This document shows, one piece after another, positions 23,570-35,339 of a DNA stretch of 64,000 bases. The DNA is from Saxidomus purpurata. Taxonomy: Eukaryota > Mollusca > Bivalvia > Venerida > Veneridae. Both the position numbers and the translations under genes were made by a program. The notes beneath the pieces were generated by a model. It did not search any database, was not told the DNA's origin, and saw only the letters and a program-made list of their open reading frames with translations. The DNA lies in the NCBI GenBank assembly GCA_022818135.1, contig JAFMSR010000010.1, positions 15,751,222-15,815,221 on the forward strand, written 5' to 3'. How positions within the stretch are numbered: position 1 is the first letter of the stretch; every line of letters begins with the position of its first letter.

Positions 23570-26235
23570 GACATATAGACTGCGAGTTCTAATCCATGAT
23601 ATTCGAATCTGATTTGAAGACTTGAATCAAATTAAGATTTACACTCCAGAGAAATGAACCCTCTATCTATCAAAATTGGCATGAATGATGTTATTGACTA
23701 TACAGCCTTCTCCAAAACCCGACGCACTGAACATAATCTAATTTCACAAATTCGAAACCTCCCATGTCCCTGGTGAGAAATAAGCATTATGTAGGAAAAG
23801 GAGATTTGTGCTATGTAAGTCTATGTAAAATAAGTTGGCAGCAAGGTGGGGCCAATGTATACCCTACCGGTATAATATGAAAAATCTTGGTAGAGGTTCA
23901 CTAGTCCATCTATAATCTCTGGGCGTTTAAGTTTTACGCAATAGTTTTAAAAGTTTTTCATGTATATATGTCTATGTTAAACAAGTGACCCTGGGGACGG
24001 ACGGAGGCGATATAGGCATTCCAGCTTTGTACAAGAAGAGTTTTAAATTGTTCTTTTGGTTGCCATGGTAACCAGAATTCTGCAAGGTAACTTCCTAAAA
24101 TGGCCCATGGGTTTAGTAGTTGTCGTGTGAACAAATCATTGACGGCGACGAGCGACACGTGATTAGTACAAGGTGAGCGAAATATAAGTGATCGTTTCAT
24201 GTGCTGAGTTGTTGCTAATATCTCACAAGAGGCTAAGAGATAGCCTACGCAGGCTCTATAAAGGGAGGTAAATATTTTTACGAGTTCTTGTTAGTTTTAC
24301 GGAAACGTAGCGCCTGAAACGTTATAGTATGCTTGCTTCGTTTTGCAATAATTTTGTTGGGCGAATATGCTTTTTGAATTATCGATTCTGGCCGCTCACA
24401 TTCGCTGATGTGCTTTTCGTAGTTTTTTTTACGTACAATGTAAATATTTCATATGTACACAGCTAAGTTACATGCACATTTAATTTTTCACAGTGCGAAC
24501 GATATAGGACAAGAACTGTAATAACTAAACTGTACTGTAGGTTGTCCATGCAAGAGGAATGGACAGGATATTGTGAAGAGAAGCAATATATTAGATATTA
24601 GCAAGAAGTAAGCAATGAAACGTTATGGTTGTGTTCCATATGATAAGAGTTGTGAAATGAAGCACTTAGCATAGACAAGCCTCGTTCTTTATACTTATAT
24701 CTAAGCCTTGGGGAGATTTATGCACAACCCCACGAAATAGTCTATTCATTTTATCCTCCCATAGCTGACAAAACGTCAGGTATGTAGCAAAACAGAGCAT
24801 ATTATGTTAAACAGATGATGATATTACAATTTACAATAGAGCTATGCATTGATGCGCTTGGTACTTCTTTCAATCACAGAGAAAGTCGCAGTATCACATG
24901 TTTACTGTGTTTGCGAACTGTTCTTGTCTGAACACACATTATGCATTTACGAAGGATATTAAGGGGAAGGTTAGTAAAGATGCCAATATTCCAGATACAT
25001 GTATGTTGAAAGCATGTGAAAACCACTGCACTCTGTGGATGATAAGAATAATTATCATCTTGGTTTATGTAAATCTGCACAGTTTATTATGATTTAAGAA
25101 AAACAATAACTAAACAAATAAGAAATATCACACTCATCTCAAGATCCAAATGAATCATTAGTGCTTAATTATAAAATCTAAAGTCATAACTACTGGTTGG
25201 GGACCACCAAACCCGGACGACCATCAAACCGGACACTTGTTTAAACGCGTGAATATTTTCTTAATATTTACAATCATATGGTGTTGATCAAACAGACACT
25301 TGATTTCCATCCGCAAAGGTCAACAACAACAGTTTAATGTAACTATTTAACCAGATATCTCACTATTTATTTTGTCAGTCACTAAAAAGCATGCTTACAT
25401 TGTCGAGGGAAAAGTGGAAAGTGACAGACTGTGCAAGTGCAATATTTCTGAAGCCCAGCAACAATAATTTCACAAGTTAAACCTTTCATCTTGATACTTC
25501 ATTAATGTGTCAAATGATTGATACAGTTAACATAATTTAAAAGCTAACATCACAATTAAACAAATCTACTTAAACTATCTGTCCGGAAACATGGTACAGT
25601 TGGTCAATAAAATATAGCGATTTGGTAACCCCACAGCCGGGCCTCAAAATTGTGATTGATTTAATCTGATTGGTTAACAAGTTTGCTTTTCGTTTCGGAG
25701 AAGAACCTAACTTTCTACTGGTAAAATTTTGGTTGCTAGGTACAAAAATTGTCAGAGTAATCGAAAATTATGTTTGAAAATTGTCCAGTTTTAGGACTCT
25801 AGCCAGTATAGTAAGAATCATTCACAAACTAAATGTGCAGCACCTAAAATGTCATTTTCAATCCTCCCAATTTTCCAGCCTTTAATTCGATGCCATGATT
25901 GCAATGAAAGTCGCGAGTTAACGGTAAGCCAGGTTCCATGATATAATCCCAGGTATCAGAAAACCTTAAGGTTACTTTAGCAACGCTAAGGGGTTAACAT
26001 CCCTTAAGAAAGTTCGAATCATAACATTCATCACTACTTGTTACGTCATCAATCGTCGGCCTCTTGTCACCCCCTTGGTAATTCAATTATCGGGATCAGT
26101 GCGGATTCAGTAAAGATGAGGACTTGGGCGATATGTGCGCATGTATGTATTTATATGTAAATGTATGTCAGTGTCTGTCAATATAATTATGTATATTGTG
26201 TGTCCACATGGGTTTCTTAGCCTTTTGGAAAAAAT
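23570..26235. other. Repeat relics and A+T-rich sequence, no gene seen
   Basis: About 23815-24200 resembles the repeat at 11820-12480 ('tctatgtaaaataag', 'ttggtagaggttcac', 'gacggacggaggcgatat'). The remainder shows short open frames only. Confidence 0.35.
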
Positions 26236-26238
26236 AAA

Positions 26239-26239
<1 letters not shown>

Positions 26240-26279
<40 letters not shown>
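26240..26279. repeat. (TCTG)n microsatellite
   Basis: About nine tandem TGTC units. Confidence 0.95.
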
Positions 26280-26283
26280 ATAA

Positions 26284-26465
26284 AGTGGTGATGGCGTAGG
26301 TTAATATGTATTAATAATTACAGTATATAGTAGAATATTTGAAATTAGAATATACAAAATGATAAGCAATCTTAGTGGTGATGGCGTAGGTTAATATGTA
26401 TTAATAATTACAGTATATAGTAGAATATTTGAAATTAGAATATACAAAATGATAAGCAATCTTAG
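26284..26465. repeat. Near-perfect 90-bp tandem duplication
   Basis: The unit 'agtggtgatggcgtaggtta' to 'gataagcaatctt' occurs at 26284 and again at 26374. No difference was seen by eye, so it is recent (or an assembly duplication). Confidence 0.9.
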
Positions 26466-26504
26466 CTTAAAAAGAAAATGTATATCTATGACACGCGTTT
26501 GTTT

Positions 26505-27290
26505 CGATCAACAGTTGGGTCATGATAGCCCTAGATCGCGCACCTGAGTGGACAGAGAACATGTAAAATACATAATCAGATCTGCGCACTTGAATTGATT
26601 GAAACTGACCAAGTGCTAAAGGAGATGTCGTTTAAAGGTTTTTCTTTTTTAGCTCTGGTGACAATAACGTGCAGCAGAACAGAACCATTTGAGAAATTTT
26701 GGTGGAGGACAATTTAAGGAACTGTCCTTAGGAGTTTGGATGGAAAATGCTTAGTGATACGGAGAAGATATCGTTTAAAGGTCTTTTCTATTTTTAGCTC
26801 TGGCGGTAATAACATGCAGCGGAACAGAACTATATGAGCATTTTAGTAGAAGGCCATTCAAAGGACAATCCTGAGTCTGAAGTTTGGTTGAAAGTGGCCC
26901 ATTGATGAAGGAGGAGATAGCGTTTGACGATTTTTCTATTTTTAGCTATGGTGGGCAATACGTGCAGCGTAATTTTGACAGAGGACTATACAAGGCACAA
27001 TCCTGTGAAGTTTGGTCAAATTAGTCCAGTGGTTAAGGAAACGTAGTGTTAAGGTTTTTCTACTTTAGCTATGGAAGCCATTACGTGCAGCAGAGCGGAA
27101 CCATTTTGACATAGGAACAACTTTGTGAAGTTTGGTTGAAATTGCCCCAATGGTAATGGAGGTATCGTTTGAGGGTTTTTGTATTTTTAGCTCTAGTGGC
27201 AATTATTTGCAGTGGAGCGGAACAATTTGAGCAAATTTGATAGAAGCTCATGCAAGGAATAATCCTGTTAAGTTCAATTGAAATTGGCCC
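26505..27290. repeat. Dispersed repeat with about five tandem units of ~130-145 bp
   Basis: It opens 'tgggtcatgatagccctaga' and 'gcacctgagt'. The repeating unit has 'gtttaaaggtttttc', 'tttttagctctggtg', 'gtgcagc', 'gaaccatttgag' and 'tgtgaagtttggttgaaa'. It abuts the SINE at 27293. The opening motif is shared with 32903-32945. Confidence 0.75.
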
Positions 27291-27292
27291 AG

Positions 27293-27507
27293 GTACCGCC
27301 TCCGTGTTTAGAGTCGCTGACTTAAGATCACTGTAACCCTTCAAAGATTGAGGGCCATATATGCCGACCATGTATTTTTAAGTGAGGAAGTTGGCAGTTC
27401 TTTACGGAGGGCCCGAGTTTAGTACTGGTTCAACTCAGGAACGATTGTTATGTAAACTGCCCGCCTGATTAAATGACCTAGGTTGGAACGGCCGTTAAAG
27501 CAATTGT
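27293..27507 (+). mobile_element. tRNA-derived SINE, copy 3
   Basis: Same body as copies 1 and 2 ('ttagagtcgctgacttaaga', 'tagtactggttcaactcagg', 'gtaaactgcccgcctg'). The B box is destroyed ('gagggccatatatgccgacc'), so it is the oldest or most damaged of the three. Confidence 0.75.
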
Positions 27508-28954
27508 TGACGATGGCGGACAAAATAATCAATAGCAATGCGCAGAGCTGTAATGGCGTTTTTAAAATCCGATACTTTCAACATCAAAACATACCAGTGT
27601 TTACAGAAAAAAGTATTAAAAAAACTAATACAAACCTGAATATATTTAATATATTGCGAGATTTTTGTATCCTTTTGAGATGCCTAAAATAGTGTGCACA
27701 TGTTCGGAGATTATTTTGTGAGATGGTCAAGTGCAATAATATTTTGAGGGAGTGTTTATTTGGTCATTGTATACATCACAAAATCACCACAAATGAATAA
27801 ATTTGAGACGCAACACCTCGGCCAACAACAATTCATATATCAATAAAAGGAATATGACATTGTTTATAATTGTGCTGTGTTGAACGTTGGTCAAGGTACC
27901 GACCCAGAACTGTTTGCCTACTGTATGTTTAATACAGGTAGCTTAAACGTATGTTCTGTTCTGTTCAATTCTGTTCTAAAAGTCTGGAACGGTTACCAAA
28001 ACAATCTCCCAAGTATATGTTATCATACATTTGACAAAAAGTCTAGGTTAGTTTTGTTCTGCCTTCATATATTCAGCTTAAAGTCAAAAGTTGTTAGCCA
28101 ACATAACGTCTGCCCGCAAATAAAGGATACCCGAGACCGGAAAAAGGGTGAAAACATTAAAGGTTCTGTCAACATTAAAGGTTCTGTCAACCCATTAACA
28201 AGAGTATTACGATATAAACAATATTCAGAACCTTCACGGTAAAAGCAGTGTCCTGAAAAACATCTAACTTTCTGGGGACTTTAGACGTCGTCGCTGATGA
28301 CTAGAGAAAGATGATTGATGACTTTCCAGTCAATCAGTCACGTGTATTATAAGCCAATATATCATCGTTATGCATACTGCGACAATACAATAACCACACT
28401 TAAAATGTAATGGCACCGTAGAAGACAGAAAATATGCCTTACCCCGTTCCTATGGCTCCTGTTTATTACGCTTTTACTGAAGTGGAATATTCCTGAGAGA
28501 ATCACGTGCAGGCATGCCGAAAATAAACTTGAAATGACTGAGTCACACGTGCCAATGAGAACGGTGAGTTCTTCAAATATACATATGCTAGATGTCATAC
28601 CCGTATACTATTCAAATTAATTTTAATACAAGGTACTTACGCTGAAAAAAGTATGATGGAACAAAATACAGTTTTTAATTTGTTTCCCTAGGAAATAGCA
28701 TACTTTTGAATATAAGCAATATTGCCACCAGCGGTGGGATATCTACACTGAAGAACTGCTTCCGGCTCATTTTAACTTTTGGAGTAGAAAACAGACCGGT
28801 AAAAATCTCCCCTTGCTTATAGTCAGTTGTACACACCCTATGTAAAGGTGTGGTGTTAGAGCTGCAAGGAAAACCAATTGGTAACAGTGCTACCGATGCA
28901 CAGGGCACTTTAAACATTTCCTACATTAACAAGAAAATGAAAACTGGCTAGTAC
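27508..28954. other. No firm gene; several weak open frames
   Basis: A 121-codon frame on + (27877-28242) contains a 19-bp tandem duplication (28153-28190). An 80-codon frame on - (28675-28917) includes a splice-acceptor-like site. Neither resembles a known protein, and exon structure could not be established. Confidence 0.3.
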
Positions 28955-29850
28955 GTACATACGGAAGCACAGAGGTGACATGTGGGAATTTTTTTTATAT
29001 TATCACGTGGCCACGTGATAATAAAAAAAGAACAAATGAAATACTAAACGCTATCACGTGGCCACGCGATTATAAAAAAAGAAAAAACGAAAAACTAAAG
29101 TTATCACGTGGCCACGGGATAATAAAAAAGAAAAAACGAAAAACTAAACGTTATCGCGTGGCCACGCGATAATAAAAAAAGAAAAAACGAAAAACTAAAC
29201 GTTATCACGTGGTCACGCGATAATAAAAAAAGAAAAAACGAAAAACTAAACGCTATCACGTGGCCACGCGATAATAAAAAAGAAAAAACGAAAAACTAAA
29301 GTTATCACGTGGCCACGTGATAATAAAAAAAGAAAAAACGAAAAACTAAACGTTATCGCTTGGCCACGCGATAATAAAAAAAAAAAAAACGAAAAACTAA
29401 AAGTTATCGCGTTTTGTTTTTCGTTTTTTCTTTTTTTATTATCGCGTGGCCACGCGATAACGTTTAGTGTTTCTTTTTTTCTTTTTTTATTATCACGTGG
29501 CCACGTGATAACGTTTAGTTTTTCGTTTTTTCTTTTTTATTATCACGTGGCCACGCGATAACTTTAGTTTTTCGTTTTTTCTTTTTTTAATATCACGTGG
29601 CCACGCGATAACTTTAGTTTTTCGTTTTTTCTTTTTTTATTATCACGTGGCCACGTGATAACGTTTAGTTTTTCGTTTTTTCTTTTTTTATTATCACGTG
29701 GCCACGTGATAACTTTAGTTTTTCGTTTTTTATTTTTTTATTATCACGTGGCCACGCGATAACGTTTAGTTTTTCTTTTTTTATTATCACGTGGTCACGT
29801 GATAATATAAAAAAAATTCCCACATGTCACCTCTGTGCTTCCGTACATAC
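28955..29850. mobile_element. Complete foldback element, 880 bp, 8-bp TSD
   Basis: The body is 28963-29842, flanked by the direct repeat GTACATAC (28955-28962 and 29843-29850). The termini are inverted (GGAAGCACAGAGGTGAC / GTCACCTCTGTGCTTCC). Each arm carries eight tandem units of about 50 bp. A unit is a palindrome (TATCACGTGGCCACGTGATA and variants) plus an A-rich linker (AAAAAACGAAAAACTAAACG). The arms meet at about 29404-29410. Long inverted repeats built of tandem subrepeats define foldback-type elements. An 8-bp TSD fits P- or hAT-like, or Mutator-like, machinery. No transposase is present. Confidence 0.9.
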
Positions 29851-31344
29851 ATGTATTGCCTAGAACGATTTTATATTTTATCTTCTACCGGATATTCCGA
29901 ACTACTTTCTTCGAACGTGACTGAATTGATTTCTAGTTTCATGAGATATGATATGCCTCAGTGGTAAAAGAACCCGCATTTTGAAAATAAAAAACTCATG
30001 ACACAAACAAAAGATAATAAGAAGCTATACCGGGATAAGACTGTAGTCAACTAGATAAATGTTATCATTTCAAATTTCCACGTTATTACACGTGAATTGC
30101 GTGTGCCAAAAACAGCAGAATTTGAATCAGTTGCGATATTGAACTTTAGTCTCTTTCATATCCTATTCTGAAACACAATTAACTTAATTATAGTAGAGTC
30201 ATTTAAGTGACATCAAACAAATGGACAATTATCTAAAAGAGACCATAAACAATTCCCGTGTATAGGACCGGAAGCCGCTTATCATTGTGATGATACCGGC
30301 GTCTGACCCGGAACCTTTCCTCAGAACCAGGTGACTGTTGGGTGCGATTACACGATAATGCATTGTCACATAGAATAATTGTGCAATTGTTATATGATTT
30401 CTTCCATACAAACCAGACCTTGGACTAAATGATACCGGCAAAACCAATGTTCTGTTATTGGTAGACAGTGTATGATGTACATTGTTGGCACTTGATATCA
30501 TCTTAAAAGCTGTCTGGTGCATGCTGTCAACATCATAGTTTGACCTTCACATTTACTTGTTGACTTTGAAACTCTATTTCCTGAAATTGTAGTTTGACCA
30601 CAAGAATGCATTCTGTAGACAGACATGTTAGAAATAAATCCGATATTTTGAAAAAAGCGGCGTTTTCGTCTTGTAAAAAAGTTTAAGAATACTCCTCCGG
30701 CAATTACTGGTTTTAGTACTCGGTAACCAAGGGTTACTCGTTGTGACAGGTTAAGCTGTGACAGAGTTGATTAAATAGTTTTGTCTTACATAAATATATC
30801 TAATCGTGATATAAATCAGCAACAAGAAAACAGAGTTTTGACATTGTGAGATCTCTTGTTGGACAGGTATGAAATAGTTCCCCAGGGCAAGAGCGATTAA
30901 ATTGAAGTGGTCAGAAAAAACCATATTTCTTTAGGAAGTCCTGTCAGAAAACTGCACAAGCCGATTTAATCCTCTAGTTACCAATACTTCGCAAACTGGT
31001 TGTGCCAAGTAGGTAACAAAGGATATATGTGTGATTGTTCTGTGTTCATTAAGTATGTGTTTTGTCTTTTACTTTTTCACTTGGCAAACTCGTTGCCTTT
31101 ATATACATGTAGTTGATATCATAAGCTGCAATGCGCATCATCTCATAGCTGCAAGATTCATTCTTGTGTGTTGTAAGTCTGTCTGCTGGTGAGTACTGTG
31201 ATTGATGGTGTTTACGGATTACTTTATATACATGTACATATTTATCCGGCATGGTTTAGGTATTTCCTGGTATTGCGACTAGGTTAAGTTGTATTTCTGT
31301 TCATAATTTGGCCAATGCTAAACAATCTACATCATTATATACAA
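29851..31344. other. A+T-rich spacer, no supported gene
   Basis: Open frames at 30229-30522 (-) and 31049-31252 (-) were considered and not accepted. A short 'gcctcagtggtaaaagaacc' at 29956 resembles a tRNA A-box region without a B box. Confidence 0.35.
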
Positions 31345-31495
31345 AGTGAATCTAACATGTTCATGAGTTGTGGATAAGGAAATCCCACCCGAGGGTCGAT
31401 ATACGTCCAAAAACGAGGCTCTGCGGAGTTTTTTGGACGTATCTCAACCCGACAACCCTTATCCACAACTCAATGGACATGGTAGATTTATTTTC
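31345..31495. repeat. Long imperfect hairpin (MITE-like)
   Basis: Inverted arms GAGTTGTGGATAAGG (from 31364) and CCTTATCCACAACTC (to 31472) extend outward imperfectly (acatgttcat / atggacatggt). They enclose a second inverted pair (ATACGTCCAAAAA / TTTTTTGGACGTAT). Confidence 0.7.
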
Positions 31496-31758
31496 TCACC
31501 GTTTAAATCGCATTTTCACACAAGTAAGAAGGAATAAGTGCAAATACAGGATGGGGATGAAAAAATGAAAATAAACTTTTTCTCGAATTTTACTTCAAAA
31601 CCGCTATACTGTAGATGGATAGAAAATGATCTAACTAAGAAAATGAATACCAAAAACCCTATATGTTTATTTCAAAAATAACAATTTTACAGTCATTTTT
31701 CGATTTTTATGTCTGCTTACAATTAACGTAAAAATAGTCTGACAGCGATGTGAGATGA

Positions 31759-31783
31759 GCGATGTGAGATAAGTTTATCTCAC
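31759..31783. repeat. 24-bp near-perfect palindrome
   Basis: ATGTGAGATAA-GT-TTATCTCACAT, preceded by a partial direct copy of 'gcgatgtgagat'. Confidence 0.75.
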
Positions 31784-32902
31784 ATGGGTAAATGCGCGGA
31801 AATATGTATCTCATAGGTGAGAAAATGTATATCAAACCTAACGCGATTTATACAACACAGACTGACCGACGAGTGAAAAAAAAACGAAAATGTTTTCTGT
31901 TCCATTTTACATTAGTATTTTGATTTGACTGAAGCATCGGGGATAACGGTTATGTAAGCGACTTCCTAGTTTATTTTCGATGTATCCACTATACTCCTGA
32001 ACACTTTCTGGCAGTGCTCATTGCCATATATGCATAACAAAACGCAATCAGTTTTTATGCGCCGGAACCCAGCTGATGAGGATTCATAAACTGCTGTCAA
32101 AAGGTTGCGATTAAATTATCATTTTCTGCTAAGAAAGCAATTTTTTCATTACCTTAAATCTTATGACTAAAGGTTGCCAAACGCGATCATTTTCTGGTAA
32201 AAAGAATTGGTCGAATTCATGACAACTTCTCGCCAGAAATACAAATATTGATAGAAGTGTAAGGTTACATTCCACATTGACTATTGTCGCGACCTGAATT
32301 ACTTACTACATTTTAATAACCAGTAAGTGCGAATGTCGGTTCCCAAGCTAATTCGCACCTGCAGTAGAATATGAGATACGAACTAAAACTTTCCAGGATC
32401 TTTGAGACAGAAGAAATCTGATAACCGCGACGAAATTCACATAAAAAAGTCATAAAACGTAATCAAATCGATTCCGCCACTGTTTAAATATCAATTGAAT
32501 CATATAAAATCAAGCAAGTCCGTTTCTCGGATACAGATAATGGGGCAAGATGGTGATAAAAGCCGTACTTTCTTTATGTGACATCCACAAAATGAGCATA
32601 TAACCCCACTCCTCATCAAGTTATGTCTTCATTAACTATTTTTACATTTTGTTTTGATGCTAACGACGGATATTATGAGCTTTTAAAATGCATAGGATCG
32701 CGATGAAAATTCAACGCAAATGAATAGATATAAGGAATTAAACAAGTTTGTCGTATTTATAGACACTTTAATACTGAATCACGAGCAAGCATTTCATGTC
32801 CAGTTGACAGTTCCAAAGTGGAAAACTGATTAGTTATACAGGGATAAAACGTTCTCGTTGTTTACGAACTTCTCCTATCCTACCGATTGACAACAATTTA
32901 AA
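31784..32902. other. A+T-rich spacer, nothing recognised
   Basis: No feature supported. Confidence 0.4.
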
Positions 32903-33440
32903 CAAGAGGGTCATGATGGTCCTATATCGCTCACCTGAGTACCAGTGCACTTTACTAAGGAAGTCCATTGTTGCTAAAGGGAGTCAGTTCACCGGTTGCT
33001 AAGGGAGTCATAGTTGTTACAGGAACTGATTGGAAGTTAGGTTTCTCCTATAACTCTATATGAAGACAACACCGACCAGTTGGTGTGGTCAATTTTAACC
33101 CAAGAAGCATGATTTGAACAAAGTTGGTAGCGGATATCTAAGCTCTAGAAGTTTTTCAAAAGTTTTATATATATATACGCCACTCGTGAAAATATCACTT
33201 TTGGTGCCCACTCGGTGAAATTATAACGTGATCTTCACCGAAACCAACAATTAGGCCTATCCTCCATATGTTGGCCATAAAGATATTTATCTTTTCATCA
33301 GAAGGACTTCCCTTATATTACAAAGATATATCTCAGCAAATGGAGAGATATCTCCCATACCGTACAATAATTTAGGTTTTTGGCCATATGAATTGATCCC
33401 TCTAGCGAGCGTTTTGGAGGCTCCAGTATCCTCCCACAGA
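32903..33440. repeat. Two adjacent dispersed-repeat fragments
   Basis: 32903-33150 opens with 'gggtcatgatggtcctatat' and 'cgctcacctgagta', like the start of the 26505 family. From about 33165, 'cgccactcgtgaaaatatcac' and 'cactcggtgaaattataacg' look like a different interspersed repeat. Confidence 0.5.
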
Positions 33441-33802
33441 AAAGCTCGCATTAATTTATGTTAGTTGTTATTTGTATCTTGTCAACTGTTATGAAATAAT
33501 TGTATATTATTGGGTCGATTGTTAAAATCGAGCCAATGTTAACAGAGTATATCGACCTTACGGCCGAACGCACAACATACAAACAAGTAGTTCCATATAA
33601 ACAGTTGTTAGGCATTATAGCGATTTCTGTCTCCAAAATTATATAGTAATAAATCTAAATAATTTAAAAACATTTCAGAATAGAATAATATTATTTCGTT
33701 ATTGTTCTTTAAATGTGTAATTAATCGTAAATACTATTAATGCGCGACCGAACGACTTGGACATAAAAAATTATAAGAACTCGTTTTTACCATTAACTAC
33801 AT

Positions 33803-33905
33803 AGGCGGCGGACGTAGAGCAGTAGGTAGAGATGCTGGAAATTGAATCTGCGCTGACTTACTGTAGCAGACGCGAGTTCCCATCTAATACAGTTTTTTTT
33901 TACAT
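33803..33905 (+). mobile_element. Possible tRNA-derived SINE relic
   Basis: An A-box-like 'tagagcagtaggtagagatg' is followed at the right spacing by a degenerate B-box-like 'cgcgagttcccatc' and an oligo-T run. It is too diverged to be sure. Confidence 0.25.
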
Positions 33906-35339
33906 TTTTCTTGTGTTTTACTTATAATTTTAAGACTTTAAACCATTTTAAATGTTTTACAGCAAATAATCATAGAAAACTTCATTCATGTCAAACTTAT
34001 AAGGATAATGTTAATAAGACATACTGTATACATATTATTCGATAACAGTAAAGTTCAGTCAGTAGTCGTGTCAGGTTTTGCTTGTACAACCAGAATTGGT
34101 TTCCTTGGGTTCTTTTGGGGCCATGCCTCAACATCAATCATCACCAATTTCTAGAATATTTACATGTCAGTTTTGTTTGTGGGCCCGCTGTGATACTTTG
34201 TATCACTGTTTTTCTTGTTCAGTTATTAATTTACTCTGTGTCTTCTTTGATCTTGCTCATTGTTCAGTTTTTGCCTACAATTTAGGATAGGAATTTATTT
34301 TGTATTATTGACACAATACAATCAACCCTATGGGCAAATCCCATAACTTTTGAATGACATAAAAAGGTGTGCAAACTTTAATTTTCAGTTCAGGTTTGTA
34401 AAATTCCACCTCTCAGTTATCATTCACAGCTATGATACTTTATAGGGTAGTTGAACATACATGTAGTCACTGAATGCAAAAGGTAAGCACATGGGTTCCT
34501 ATCAAAAGTAAAGTTTACACATATGGTTAAAGGTCAAACTCTGTGGACATTTGTGTCTCCAGTTTGTTGATAACTTTACTCATGCATGGGTTGTCCTAAT
34601 ATTTACACATGTATGTGTACAGTCTGTGTTGTTCAGAGACAATCGACCCTCCAGCACTTTCAGTCCTTTGATTATACGATTTACACGAGTTTACAGTATG
34701 ATAGTAGATTTTTAGGGGCGGATCATGGGAGATGGTGGTTCCAAACTTCAGCTGACTGTGGCTATATACTTTTTGGTGCAGCAACTACATTTATTGACAC
34801 TCTATTGTCATTATTTATATTTCTATATAAGATGGTCTCTATGACTTCAAACAAAACTGCTTTAAGTTTTTACAAAGACAACTTTAGGGAGGCCGATTGG
34901 ACAATCACTCAGTGACCAGCTTGGTTATACACTGCAGCTCCGGAAGAATTTTGAGTAAAAAACTAATTGTTTAAAGATATATCTTGTGATATCCTGATAT
35001 GCAATAGAGATATCTCTGGAAATGATATAGATCAAAAATTATTCGTGAGAGATATATTTCAAAGCACATAATAACTGAACACCGTACGTTTGTTTTGGTT
35101 TAAGTGTAGTTAATTTGTACCCAAAGGTCAGTGCATAACAAGCTGGTCACATTGTTTAACCGGGCTTCCCAATTCGATGTGAGACGCGGCTGTGCTACAC
35201 ATGAGGTTGGTGTGGCATTTTCATCCTGCACACGACTGATAGGACAGAGATAATCAGCATAAAAATACGCAAGCATTGTTCCAACTACAAACGGGAAGCT
35301 TCGGTCATCAAGGTTTATTATTGACCCGCCTTGGCGGAG
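33906..35339. other. No supported gene
   Basis: An open frame of about 110 codons on + (34586-34915) has no recognisable features; overlapping frames at 34078-34290 likewise. Confidence 0.35.

Noticed and set aside
26218..26235. 'cttagccttttgg' as a U2 snRNA start
   Set aside because: Only a short resemblance to the U2 5' region; the branch-site-pairing and Sm parts are absent.
27877..28242. 121-codon open frame on +
   Set aside because: Starts at a non-ATG codon, contains an internal tandem duplication and matches nothing known.
28975..29172. 65-codon Lys/Arg-rich open frame
   Set aside because: It lies wholly in the foldback arm; the residues repeat with the palindrome/A-rich linker unit.
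31049..31252. 67-codon minus-strand frame with fair start context
   Set aside because: No domain, promoter or poly(A) support; cannot be distinguished from chance.
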